From: Athripsodes cinereus
Taxonomy: Eukaryota; Arthropoda; Insecta; Trichoptera; Leptoceridae
Direction: 5' to 3'
DNA length: 64,000 nt
Assembly: GCA_947579605.1 (NCBI GenBank)
Contig: OX388305.1
Location: 29,773,542 to 29,837,541, forward strand
Each line of letters opens with the position of its first letter. Position 1 is the first letter of the stretch. The notes beneath the pieces were generated by a model that saw only the letters and a list, made by a program, of their open reading frames with translations, was not told the DNA's origin and made no database searches. Below are positions 47,787-59,156 of the stretch, one piece after another. The position numbers and the translations under genes were made by a program.

Positions 47787-48057
47787 TTTAGAATATTTAC
47801 TAATTTTTTTTTTATTTTTTAACCGGATTTGGATTCAGAGGACAAAACCAATCAGAAACCCCGATTGGAGAACCATGTCTACACAATGCAACATTGTGTA
47901 GAATCTAATCGGAAGAAGTGAGAAAAAAGTTATCACTTAAGCCAGCCTTGAGCCAATTCGTAAGCGTTGGGACACCTTTCTCACTTCTTCCGATTAGATT
48001 CTACACAATGTTGCATTGTGTAGACATGGTTCTCCAATCGGGGTTTCTGATTGGTTT
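47787..48057 (-). mobile_element. Retroposed long-hairpin element with perfect 81-bp arms
   Basis: Flanked by CACATACTTTT at 47776-47786 and 48058-48068 (11-bp perfect direct repeat). Arms 47845-47925 and 47977-48057 are exact reverse complements over 81 bp with a 51-bp loop. Each arm contains a nested palindrome (CTACACAATG / CATTGTGTAG). On minus the element starts directly with an arm (AAACCAATCAGAAACCCCG) and ends, beyond the second arm, with AATCCAAATCCGGTTAAAAA and an A-rich run adjoining the target duplication. An A-rich 3' end and long target duplication point to LINE-type retroposition. An 87-codon plus frame overlapping the loop and one arm is probably meaningless. Inference: the transcript could form a long double-stranded RNA stem. 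Confidence 0.75.
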
Positions 48058-48068
48058 CACATACTTTT

Positions 48069-48710
48069 CGTACCTCATTTGTTCCACGCGTACCGGCTTG
48101 TTTGATGGTTCAGCTTATATAATGTATAACTCTATGTATGTATACACATTAATGCTATACTATGTTCATTTACTATCATGATAACATAATAGTATTACAT
48201 TTAAATCACGTTAATATCTCTAATAAACATTAATTAAGACATAAAACTATAATATTTAATGCTACTTATTATAATTTTCTTTAGAGATAGGTACATTATA
48301 ATTTCAATTCTCTTAAAAATCCATGCATTAATTAAACTTCTTTGGTCGAGGAGAAACATTTAAAGGACGCAACTTACTTAATTACAATTTGGGATAATTA
48401 CATTTTATAATTATCGCACAGTTTGTTTTAATTAGTAACTAAATCCCCGTTGTGACATTTCAACCACCCTTCTATTAATGTAAACATACTCGTAAAATAG
48501 TACAAACAATTAGTACATTCATGTACAATATCGTACAGTGTTAAGCTTAAACGGTACAAATACAATTCTATCATAATTTCAATAATTCATTACATATGTA
48601 CTTTTTATAGGCGTCAAACACTAAAAGGTATGCAGGAATATAAAAACTATATATACGAACAATTTTAGACCACGAGTTTGAGAAGTTTTTATACTGCACT
48701 TTTAGAATAA
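48069..48710. other. No supported feature
   Basis: AT-rich. Confidence 0.35.
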
Positions 48711-48736
48711 CTCTCTCTCTCTCTCTCTCTCTCTCT
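48711..48736. repeat. CT microsatellite, 13 units
   Basis: Thirteen uninterrupted CT dinucleotides, then GGCACTCC. Confidence 0.95.
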
Positions 48737-48920
48737 GGCACTCCACTCAGTACATGAGTGATGTTGTCATTACTATCGATCTCGACATGTATCATAAATC
48801 AAAAGTGCTCCATACCTTTAGAATATCTATTCATTTATATTTTTTTCATATGGTGAATATTTTTATATTCGTAAATTGATGCATATGATTATGCTCCTTT
48901 AATTAATTATACCTACAATT

Positions 48921-49319
48921 TTTTTTTAAAGACATATATACCTATCTTGGTTTTTGTTTTAAACCCAAATACAACCTTATACCTACACCTTTCACAGCAA
49001 GCTGAAAGCTTGTGTCGTGTCTCACTGACACTTGTGTCTTATTCCAATATTTAATAATTTCTTAATGACCATTGTTTTTATTTTCACAATTTATTTTTAT
49101 CTATTATAACTTATTTTTTTTATTTTATATTGTATGACAACCTTATGGGCTATTGAATAATATCAATCAATTAATTTTTATACACTTTTAAATTGGGCAA
49201 CGCATTGTTTTCTTGTGATATTGTTGATATTTTTTGTATTTATTTTTGTGTGTTGTCTGAAGTGTGTAACTGGCTATAAATAAATAAATAAATAAAGAAG
49301 AGTTTGCCGGCACCTTAGA
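48921..49319 (-). mobile_element. SINE1 copy G, split by a LINE 3' end
   Basis: The left half (48921-49019) has TTTTAAACCCAAATACAACC, CCTTTCACAGCAAGCTGAAA and GCTTGTGTCGTG. The right half (about 49289-49319) resumes GAGTTTGCCGGCACC with TAGATCGAACCGCG, then stops inside the B box where an RTE tail begins. The halves join at the expected point of the SINE1 sequence, so the intervening 270 bp is a later insertion. Confidence 0.75.
49020..49288 (+). mobile_element. LINE 3' end with TAAA tail nested in SINE1 G
   Basis: T-rich sequence ending GAAGTGTGTAACTGGCTATA and TAAA repeats (about 49276-49295). The position exactly inside SINE1 G and the terminal simple repeat identify it as an inserted LINE 3' fragment. 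The family is not identified. Confidence 0.6.
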
Positions 49320-49330
49320 TCGAACCGCGC

Positions 49331-49443
49331 ATTTATACATAACATCACGCCGCTCCCTTCGTGGGGTACGCAAAAAGGATCGAGCGCCACTTAACTTATC
49401 TTTGGATATAGGTACCTTTCGCCTCCGTCACTGTCGTACATAC
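49331..49443 (-). pseudogene. RTE1 3'-terminal fragment
   Basis: On plus: ATAACATCACGCCGCTCCCT, CGTGGGGTACGCAAAAAGGA, TCGAGCGCCACTTAACTTAT and CGCCTCCGTCACTGTCGTAC. It matches the RTE1 copy at 11746-11840 almost word for word (CATCACGCCGCTTCCCTC, GGCAGAAAGGATCGAGCGCC). About 110 bp remain, covering the last codons and terminus, with a decayed ATGT tail. Confidence 0.7.
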
Positions 49444-50241
49444 ATGTATAAGAAAGCATGCGTGAAGAATTTCACAAATAATCAGTACTTCTAAATATGA
49501 TTTTTGAATGGATGCAACACATATATCTATTTATTATAAAAAAGGACCATTATGTATTGTCTACATACAATGATAAAAAACAACATTCCACAAGACCTAT
49601 TTGTCACTCATGAAACACATTAATACGGATGATATTATGATTATATTATTATATACGCTAAGGCTTATCTTAAATTTATCAGAGAATCAAGACCTAGAAG
49701 TTTTGTCGTACATTGACATGACATAACGGTTACCTTGAAAGGTCAACTAAACCCTAAACCGTATGTAGGTATCTACAACAAAATATATTATTATTAGTAC
49801 TATGGTACTATTCACAAAAAAAACAATTACTCAAGATTTCTTATAATTTATGAAAAGAAATTAGATTACAAATTGAGTCTACAATTACTGCGAGTACAAT
49901 GTACTTTTGTCCCTACAAAATATCGTAATTTCACAAAATGACGAAATATTTTAGATAAATTTATGACACTCTACTCTTTATGGTATCCGGCTGTAACGCG
50001 GTTCGTTTTCTATTTAGCATAAAACGTGTTAATTTATTTTATTTATTTTTCCACCTACGTTGGTCTTAAAACTGTTTTGACTTTAATAAGCGCATAATAC
50101 GGAAACATATTTTCTAACCAGCTTTGAACCGGACTTCGCTAAAATAGAAATAGCTTTCACTCTCTATCAAAAGATAATTTAATTAAATTCGACAGCAATC
50201 AGAGTTTGCGCTGGCTTGAGAATTGAGAATATTTTCATATT
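49444..50241. other. No supported feature
   Basis: AT-rich. Confidence 0.35.
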
Positions 50242-50362
50242 AGTCGGTAACCTGAGAGTATAGTATCAGCTTCATGCAAAGGAGGTGCTGGTTTGATTCC
50301 AGGTGCCAATAAACTCTCATGTCACGACACAAGCTTTTAGTCTCGATATATTTTTTTAAAAT
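50242..50362 (+). mobile_element. SINE1 copy H, degenerate
   Basis: AGTCGGTAACCTGAGAGTAT (A box eroded), GCTGGTTTGATTCCAGGTGC (B box with changes), CTCATGTCACGACACAAGCT, then a jump to TCTCGATATATTTTTTTAAA. Part of the tail hairpins is deleted. It is the oldest-looking copy. Confidence 0.65.
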
Positions 50363-50811
50363 GTCCGTCACAAATTCTGAAAAGCATGCACGAAAATAAG
50401 CAAGTACTGTGTTTTCGAAATTGTAACGTTTCATTTTTGATACGAATGAAGCTAAGTAAACTTGTAATTAGTCTACTGTAATAACATATTTGTTAATAAA
50501 TAAAACATACATACAATAATATTAACCAAAAATATGCTCAATGAATGCAAGTTTGTATAAAGAAAATTTAACATTCCTTTACTTATCTCTACGTCTGTAG
50601 CGAATGTACAAACATTAAAAACAAACATAATTATAAACTAGGCAAAATATTTAAGCGAGAATTTAAATGTTATATTTAAGATAGTGGTCGACAGAGTAAT
50701 AAAAAAATCACCTTTAAAATCTTTGATAAAATCGTCAGCACGTATTTTGACGTAACAAAATCGTGGGTATTAGGTACACTATAATAAAAATGTAACCACA
50801 AGTTTATGACA
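50363..50811. other. No supported feature
   Basis: AT-rich. Confidence 0.35.
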
Positions 50812-51034
50812 AGCCGCGTCCACGCTGCTCGGCAAACACAAATAACGAAGGGTACTGTCCTCTCTATTCTTCTCTCGTTTGATAAGGTAACGAAAAGAGA
50901 AAGAAAAATAATTATTCACCTATGAAAATAAATTATTTCCTTCTCTTTTCTTTCTAAGAAAATAAATTATTTTCCTAGAGAGAGAGAGAGAGAGAGAGCG
51001 CGCGCTGTGTTAGCCGAGGAATGTGGACGCGGCT
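50812..51034. mobile_element. MITE with 29-bp terminal inverted repeats and GA tract
   Basis: The left end AGCCGCGTCCACGCTGCTCG and the right end (reverse complement) AGCCGCGTCCACATTCCTCG match at 25 of 29 positions, the outer 12 perfectly. Inside, purine- and pyrimidine-rich blocks (50892-50916 and 50927-50950) can also pair, and an AG run (50977-50998) followed by CGCGCGC lies next to the right end. The flanks TGACA and AGACA may be a 5-bp target duplication with one mismatch. The superfamily is not assigned. Confidence 0.65.
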
Positions 51035-51313
51035 AGACAAGAGCAGCAAATCATTTGACTTATTTTGCTATTGCCGTTAGTTTGATTATGTTTTTGCCGG
51101 TATTTTTAACTACATAACGGTTAGATAATAATCCTATTATATAGCATCAAAGTAGTAAATGGTCAAGAACAAATCACAAACAGAATCATCAAACATCAAA
51201 ACATTATCAATCTGTGCATGATACAGTTTATTAGTATACTGTTTAATCTCTGGTACTTTAACAAAAAATAAATTAATAAATGAAGAATACGTGTATGTTC
51301 ATTAAATGTGGTT

Positions 51314-51366
51314 AGAGCCGCTGGTTACTCTACTTGAGGGAGACGCTGCGGTGATATGGATAGATA
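51314..51366 (+). mobile_element. R-family 3' terminus scrap
   Basis: GCCGCTGGTTACTCTACTTG, AGGGAGACGCTGCGGTGATA, then TGGATAGATAGA. It keeps the GCTGGnTACnCnACTTG block and a CGGTGATATGG box followed by GATA repeats rather than TAG repeats. Confidence 0.5.
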
Positions 51367-52185
51367 GAAGATTATTAAACATTTTTAGATGATTTTCCAT
51401 GACTTCATTAATTAATATGGACACGTGTACCTACACAATGACAATATTAGTGTATAAACAAATGTGGGTATATTTGTATGAACGATAATGGTTTTGTTGA
51501 CTACGTACACTACATATCTATTATTTAACATTATCATTATATCATTACATAGCATTCGCTTAGTAAATTAATATAATGTACAAGTTTGTAGGAATGATAC
51601 GGGCTGAGACTTAGATTAAGGACATTTCCATTCCCTTAAGTACAAACAAAAACTTTATTTGTCTTCAAAAACAACATTTCTGTAAGTCCCGTCCCGTCTA
51701 ACCCTTTTATTTTGGCACAGTGGGATACACAAAACAGACAATAACATATACGGAAACTACCGCTCAGAGACTGTGAGAATAAAAAAGGAAGCAAAAATTA
51801 TAGTAATGGATTCCGAGGGCACTAAACTAAAACACACACATCAACGAAAATATTTTAATATTATAAACTCTCTTACTTATCATATTATTAAAACAAATAC
51901 AAAAAATAAATGTATTGTTGAAATATATCTGGGATTTACACTGTAAAATTCATGGTGAAAATTATAAACAATAACAACTATCACTATAAATTTTTTCACT
52001 ATTTTTGTTCAAACCCGATTCAGAATTCAATCAAACTTCAAGAGTAGGTACTATGAAAATACTCACAAGAGTATGAAAAGTTTCAAGTTTCAAATTAATT
52101 CAAAAAATTGTTAGATATTAATGTACAGCTTTCTATATACAGAGTTAATTTTTTCATAGATTGTTTTTATGCGATTTGGGTCATC
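51367..52185. other. No supported feature
   Basis: AT-rich. Confidence 0.35.
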
Positions 52186-52330
52186 TATACCATCATGGTT
52201 TATCCTACGAATGGGTACCAGCAAAAAATGCATGTAATTAACACGCAAACTGTCCTCTCTGTGTCAACAAAAAATTAAGATATTCAAACAGCGAAGGGTG
52301 GCAAATCATCGCTGTTGTATCGTAAACTGT
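52186..52330 (-). mobile_element. R-family element, diverged
   Basis: On plus: TACCATCATGGTTTATCCTA, CGAATGGGTACCAGCAAAAA, ATGCATGTAATTAACACGCA, CTGTCCTCTCTGTGTCAACA and AAGGGTGGCAAATCATCGCT. Module order is R. A CAGCG...CGCTG rearrangement appears in the ATCGCTGAA block. Confidence 0.65.
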
Positions 52331-52412
52331 TCTTTGTCGGAATTCCACGATAGTTTTAAATACCATAAGACTATGAGAGATCTATGCTTCGTAATAACCT
52401 TATTATATGTTC

Positions 52413-52470
52413 ATTCTATTGGTGTTTAGATAGTATAATTCTATTGGTGTTTAGATAGTATAATTCTATA
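52413..52470. repeat. 25-bp tandem duplication
   Basis: The unit beginning ATTCTATTGGTGTTTAGA is present twice without change (52413-52437, 52438-52462) and starts a third time (ATTCTATA). Confidence 0.9.
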
Positions 52471-55400
52471 TAGAAATCAAAAACAAATGTTTCTTTTTTA
52501 ATATCTTGATTTTTATTAAGAGACATCTTTTGTCTTTCAAAAGCATTGTCTATCATTGACAATATTCTGAAGGACGAAAAACGTATCCATCAATATAAAT
52601 CAAGATAGTAGAAAAAATATTTTTCATAATTATATTAAAAGTATTTTTAATATTACATTGGTTGGCAAGTACCTACATAAACAATCTAGATAATAATATT
52701 TCCGTTTCTGTCATCCGTTAAACGGTTTAACTAAACTTTCAAAACTTATAAGGAAGCGAACCTCTACACTCTACAGTTACCCTGATAAACTATACTCTCT
52801 GCAATGCAGACTTAATATAAATGTATAAAACATACGAGTACATATTATTTACTTGCATAGATCCAGACCTAAGAATATAATTTACACAATATAAGCCCAC
52901 AAAATTAATTATTATTATACTTTTTTTATATTATAAACCGAAGGTACCTGGTGGAAGTTTATTTCAAGAGAAATTGAAAAAAAAAATACAGTATTTAGAA
53001 TTTAGATATCTTCCAAGTGAGATTATTTACTTTACTTGCTACTATTCGGAGACTCGACTCTATCGTCAGGCGATTGGAAAATAGTAAAACTTTATCTTAC
53101 TATATACTTATTTGCGCAAATCATAAAAATATCCAAATCAAATTTCATAGGTAATGTTTACTAACAGCAGGCCTATAACCCACAATATCATCCGCCCATC
53201 TACTCTATGTACATGTTTATAATGTGGTACACATAGAAATATTTGTAGTTTATAAGATGTTTATAATATAGAGCTATCGGAGCAAATAGTTCCTGTAAAT
53301 AAGATTGTCTCTATTAATATCTAATAATATACGTATACTTACAGTTCAAAATTAAACATGAATTTCAAATGATCCATTGTGATTGCGTGACGAAGTGTGA
53401 ACACAAACTTAGTGTTAGACATTCGGTTTCAGAATATGACAATAACCATCAACGTGTTGTTTTCTACTTTATGTACATCTGGTACGTGATTCGAAGTATT
53501 TTATGCAAGACATATAGCATACCAATGTTTCATCACTAGATCGAGTGATATCTTTGGTATATTTCGTTAACTTTTACAAGCATACCTATACCATTACAAT
53601 AATGCCTATATGTACCTACATATTATGTAGGTCCTGTACCTACGCTGTAAAGGAGTGCCTTGCAGGATGTCCGCTGATAATATAGTCTAACAATATATAC
53701 GTAGTACTAACTACATTATACTTACTATCATTCATAATAACTCTTCATTACTGATAGATATCTACTGGCACGCACGTAAGGTACAAATGTTATTATGACA
53801 GTTACTTTATGAGGGAGCTCAATATAATATTATTATAATATTCACTACCTCAAACTACACACTACACAACACTTATAATCCGAGAATAACTACCACTTCC
53901 TCTATTATGCCTGGCTAAGTGACATGCTACTGCAGTAACAGAAATTAGAGTTATTCCAACGTTAACATACCGATGTATTCGCATTTTGATAATATTATTA
54001 CAATACTCTATAGAGAAGTCAGTGTCTGTTTAGGTAAATAGCCGTTACCATCCCCTCCCTGTAGTACCTCCCTGTGGTCCCCCTTCGGCGATCTAAAAAA
54101 TAGTAAAAATATAGCCAAATTAGTATTTATGGAATACTCTGGAAACATAGTTTCTTTCCCTTTAAATTTACGTGACTAAATATAAGATGCTTCTAAAATG
54201 TGGAACATTTCAAATTCCTAAATCAAATAAAAACAAAAACAATTTCGTCAGGGGGGGGAGGGGGGATACAAATAGTACATGTAAGCTTGAGGAACAGTTT
54301 AGAAGATTGAGAACTTAAACAAAAATCTTGACATTATCTAAAAGTCCTAAAATATACAGTGGACGGCCATAATAGCATTTAACATATTAATCCAATAAAT
54401 GTTCCTTAACTGATATGCTGGCTGCGCCCATAGAACAGATTGTTTTGTAAATGAAGGCTTAATCAGGGATAAATCTATATTCTCATGTTGGACATGGTTA
54501 ACAAAGTGAGTAATGGTGTAAATTGTAAATATCAACTATCTAACACCCATTCAACATTAGAAACAATTAAATTGTGTATGCATGACGAGGAACATGTCAT
54601 TATTATTTTATCAATATTTAGCTCACAATCTACCTACATATTTATGTATTAATTTATTAACTTTGTGAATTTACTATTAAAGTAACGATTGCCGAAATTC
54701 TATAACGTACTGGGAATTTTCTTATAATTGCATTGTGTACATTTTTAACTGTAATTTAATAATTTTTACCCCCATTTACAATATACCAGAATAGATATAC
54801 ATAATACTAATAAAAATACAAAATAAGACATTAAAAGCATTGCGAAATGCAGTAAAATCGATGTCTATGCCCAAAATCTTGAAACATAAATCATTTTTAG
54901 TAAATCTGGGCACGTTGTTTGTAGACACAGTATTCTGACATATTTTATTTATATTTTACGAAAAATAAAATCACGACAATAAATCATAAGTTTTGTTCAT
55001 ACCACAGGTAAGAAATGAGCGTGAAATTTCGGAGCTTTTTGGTATCAAAACTTCTTTGGTGTCATTTCAAATAAAAGAGGATAACTTTATAACAATGTTT
55101 CTAAAACTTTAGACAAAAATCCAACGGTTTAAATTCTAATTTTGATCACAGCAACAAATCATACACTTGAACACACATTCGTTTTAGTATTAATCACTTA
55201 AATATTTATATACTTGCTCGTTGATGACAAAAATATAAATGTCTACCTTCATCGTTGATTTTTCTTTTTGACTAAGTTCGTGATAAGAAAATACCTTTCG
55301 TGACGACTTTTAAGAATAAAATATTTTTAGAATCTCTTCTTGGAACAATGTGAATACTTATTCAACATCTGTGTGGTATCTGAATTTCAATTACTTAACT

Positions 55401-57706
55401 TTGTAAACATAATTCAGTGTTGAAGAATCCAAACGGTCTAGAAGAATACCTATTCGCAACCAAAGGCGGGGGGGAGGCAACCCCAAGCATTCAAATATTT
55501 TTGATGAAATCCATCTAAACTTTGTTTTGAAATTAAGGTTGTGGGTAGGTGGCTTATTGCTCAGTACAAGGCAACTTTATGAGAGGTGGATTATCTTCTT
55601 AAAATTCTGACGATTTGGAAATACAAAGAGAACATTCACAACATCAAACCAGCGATTTTACGATTAAATTTAATAATAATACTGTTTAATTTAATTATTC
55701 TCAAAAAGGACATAGTATTAAAATAATAATTATAAACTTTAGGATTGTTAGCATTTATGCAGATACGCCTTCCATGCTGGTGTAATAATATCCATTTTGG
55801 ATTTCATTACTTTATAAACTGTAACAGTATATTTTTTAACGATCGATTTCATGGCGATATTTAGAATTGCCTTTTGTACTTGCAGCAGGGAAATGTTACA
55901 TTCGTGATTTGAAAATCTTTATGGGATTAATAATAATACGAGCTGCCAGAGTACATTGAATTATAAATTAGAGCTACAGTTCAACAAAGGAAAGACTTAT
56001 GTATCTCTATATAATAATACATTGTATTGTAAATACAAAATGTGACGGATCGTTACATTCTAACGATACCTCATGAGTTGGCGAAAGGAACTTGATTGAA
56101 TATTGACTCTTTACTGTTCTAATAACCTTTTATTTATGTGGGTGTTCACAGCTACACTCATTCATTAACAGATTAAACCTACATTATAATAAGTTTACAC
56201 ATACTCGTTCACCTACGTAGCTTTCTTTATATTTTATATTCATAAACTAGTATCTACTGTGATACGCGGCTATTTAATTCAATCATTTTCACTAACAAAA
56301 TCACTTACAAAGTAGGAGGTATATTAATACATCATACTCGATATTGATTATGCACAGTGAAGAGAATCTTTGGAATGTCTTAATTACTACAAACGATTTT
56401 TTCTTGCGTTTAAGTATTTGACTTTCTCTTTTTATACCATGTTCATTCTTTTTATACCATATACATTTTTGAACTATTTATAATATCCATTTAGCTCCTC
56501 TACAATGTTTTGATTAACAATTTTTGTAACATAAACATTTTGAAGAAGCAAAAGAATTTTTTATTGTACGTTTCATATTATACACAAAAGAACCGATTTA
56601 AAGAAAAAGGCTTTTCCAATTTCTATTTTCAACACAGATTGCCTCTTTCAAGCCAATACATCATTACATAAGTAGCTCACTCTGAGGTGAATGTGTCGCA
56701 CCAGCAAAGAAAAAGTCTTGCCTGAATTCGGGTCAATTGTATCGAGAACGGGACCAATTTAATTATTACACTACCCTCACATAAATGGTCTTCTCGAAGA
56801 AAATCTCTCGGGTGAAAAAATAAACTTTAATAGCTTTCTCTGTGTAGGCTTCACAGTACAATTCTGTTGAGTGAACAGCTACAAAATAAAAAGGGTTTCC
56901 TTAGAATATAAACATGTCAATTTGTACTATTTCTCTCATTCTCTATCTTCATTTCACATGGGGAATATAGGTATGTAGGTAGGTAGGTTAGTAGAAAACA
57001 TGGACTCTTATGTATTCTATAAGATAACTATATCTTTACAAATGTTCGCATAAATCCTTTTTTTCGTCACAAAATTATGAAATGCGTAAGCGACAACAAA
57101 ATATGGGATAATAATATTATATCGATATTTTGCTAAACTAAACATATTTAAATAGATGTTATTTTATATTTATTGTTACAACAAAATAGTTCTTAAAATA
57201 ATATCTCATCTTATTCTTCGCAGTAAATAATATAGTTATGAAAATCAAAACACCTGATGACAAATTATTTCAATTCAATGGCGTGTAAAATACTTGTATT
57301 AAAACTTCACATCATTTATATGGTATATAATATGTATGTAGTGTAACAAGTTGTCCTTTGCATTGACCATAACGGGCCGTGTAGCGTGTACCAACAGTCT
57401 ACACTACAACTATACAAGTATTCAAACTAAAACAACTAAGCAATAAGCACCTGCAAATATTCCACATCATTGTTGATATCATAAAATAATAACGCGTCAT
57501 CGAAAATTTTATAATAATTATTGACTTAATGCTTGGAGCATTATTGTAAATTAAAATTTGCATGACAACGTATGGACATACGCAGTACAACATTATTTAT
57601 TGATCTCATTACCATTAACATATAGTTATTATAACCATCGGATAGCTCAGGCATAACATAGGAATGTGAGATGTTGTGTATACTACGCAGCTAGTGTTTA
57701 TATAAT
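52471..57706. other. 5.2 kb with no supported feature
   Basis: AT-rich. A G-rich run (GGGGGGGGAGGGGGG, 54251-54265) and an AT-biased 62-64-codon frame or two are the only things noted. No repeat family copies were recognised, unlike the regions on either side. Confidence 0.45.
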
Positions 57707-57776
57707 GAAACTACTACTATCCCATCAAACGTGGACCAGCCGCATACAATCATGCTAGTTGTCATCCTCCGATGAA
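57707..57776 (-). mobile_element. R-family 3' fragment
   Basis: On plus: ACTACTACTATCCCATCAAA, CGTGGACCAGCCGCATACAA, TCATGCTAGTTGTCATCCTC. The TAG tail and the GCATG hairpin position remain; the terminal hairpin is reduced. It is cut on the right by hAT-like sequence. Confidence 0.5.
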
Positions 57777-58036
57777 AATTTGGGTGGCCAACCTTTTCAG
57801 CAGCCGGGTCGAACTTCAGAATGAGATTTCCTACCGGTTCGCACAACAATATACTCCATATATGGAACATTTGATAATTTTACTTCACCTAAACATTTTT
57901 ACTTCCCTGAATTGGAAATGTTTTAGAAATTAAGAATATTTTCTGAAAATACCTCTTTCAATAATGTAAGGGGTGCTTGTACCGACTATTATTAAAAAGA
58001 GTTTGTATATGCTTCGCGGTCCGCGGGTTGTCCATC
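57777..58036. mobile_element. hAT-like non-autonomous remnant
   Basis: The left part reads TTGGGTGGCCAACCTTTTCA, GCAGCCGGGTCGAACTTCAG; the right part ends GCGGTCCGCGGGTTGTCCAT, CCTTG. Both ends resemble hAT terminal sequences of the CAnGGnTGGnCAACC type read inward from each side. TTCTATAG follows the right end and would fit the hAT target pattern, but I find no matching copy on the left. No transposase frame. Confidence 0.45.
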
Positions 58037-58995
58037 CTTGTTCTATAGGCAATTTTAAAATAAGTAGCGGAATTGCGGATAAAACGGACACCTTAAATAA
58101 TTTACAGCTGATTAAAATACATCGTTGAGTAATTTCTTCTTAGAAATGGGTAAAGTAAAATTGACGATAAATTAATTCGATATAAATGAAATCCATGGAA
58201 TATAATCACGATTTCATTATTTTTTATAATTTTTCAAATTTCTAGTGGTAGTAAAATTTCATTTGTAAAACATTGCGTAAAAGTCACTTTTTATTATTTG
58301 AGCATCGTGTCTCAATATCGGCACTCTGCTATTATAGGCCTCCATATCCCGTGTTAGTTGACTCCCTGGATAAGAAAATTGAAATCTTTAATCCAGTGAT
58401 AAAGTATATCACATAACTATACTTAATGAATTATTTTTATAGCACAGACAAGATGACATCACTGTTCATAACATGTACTAACTATAGGTACTATTAGTTC
58501 GAGTTGCCGTGATAGTACAGATAGATAGATACTATCATAGATTGATAATCGATAGGTAAATACGGTTTGTGTAACAATAAAATGAAATGCAAACACAAGG
58601 GAGAGGGAGGCAGCAAAATAAGAATCAGTTATTTGAGAACATACTACAGCACAATTTGATTCCCACCAGACAATGTTGTCAATTTCGTTCCTTCTTTAAG
58701 CATTAGGTATCTACCTACTATTCTACTACTTAACGTGCCAGGAGGGGAGTGCATTTTTATTACCGAATTATTTTTCGTGACGGCTGACGCGACGCAGCTC
58801 AAGATGGTGCTATGTGATGCCAGTAATAATATGAAAGAATTTCCATAATATTTTTTAAGAAACTGGTATCTGGTGTCTAAACAGTAGGTATATTAAAATA
58901 AAAACATTGTAAAAAAATATTAAGCAGGCTTTTGCCGTAGTGTATTTATTTTCATAAGAAGCTTTTATATTTTATTCTTTTTTTTCTGGGGATTT
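58037..58995. other. No supported feature
   Basis: AT-rich with slightly balanced sequence near 58.75 kb. Nothing recognised. Confidence 0.35.
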
Positions 58996-59130
58996 TTTAT
59001 TTTTTTATTTATTTATTCTTTACTGTAAATTGATTACAAGCAAATTCACACAAAAATACATTTAAAACAAATACAATCATATACAGAGGGCGAGTTTATC
59101 GCAGAGGCGCGATTTCTTCCAACTAACCCA
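58996..59130 (-). mobile_element. J3 LINE 3' end
   Basis: On minus: GTTAGTTGGAAGAAATCGCG, then GCGATAAACTCGCCCTCTGT, ending in an AAATAAATAAAAAA tail at the left. It matches 3360-3503 in block order. The jockey-like element inserted just 15-25 bp beyond its 5' edge. Confidence 0.7.
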
Positions 59131-59145
59131 ACCCAAGGATTTTTT

Positions 59146-59156
59146 ACTAAGGTACT
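59146..59156. repeat. Left target duplication of the jockey-like insertion
   Basis: ACTAAGGTACT here and at 60589-60599. With the preceding T (59145 and 60588) the match is 12 bp. Confidence 0.8.

Noticed and set aside
47918..48181. 87-codon frame spanning the loop and right arm of the hairpin element
   Set aside because: It follows from the inverted repeat being stop-poor in one frame; no start context, no motif, and the diverged copy at 13.9 kb does not keep the frame.
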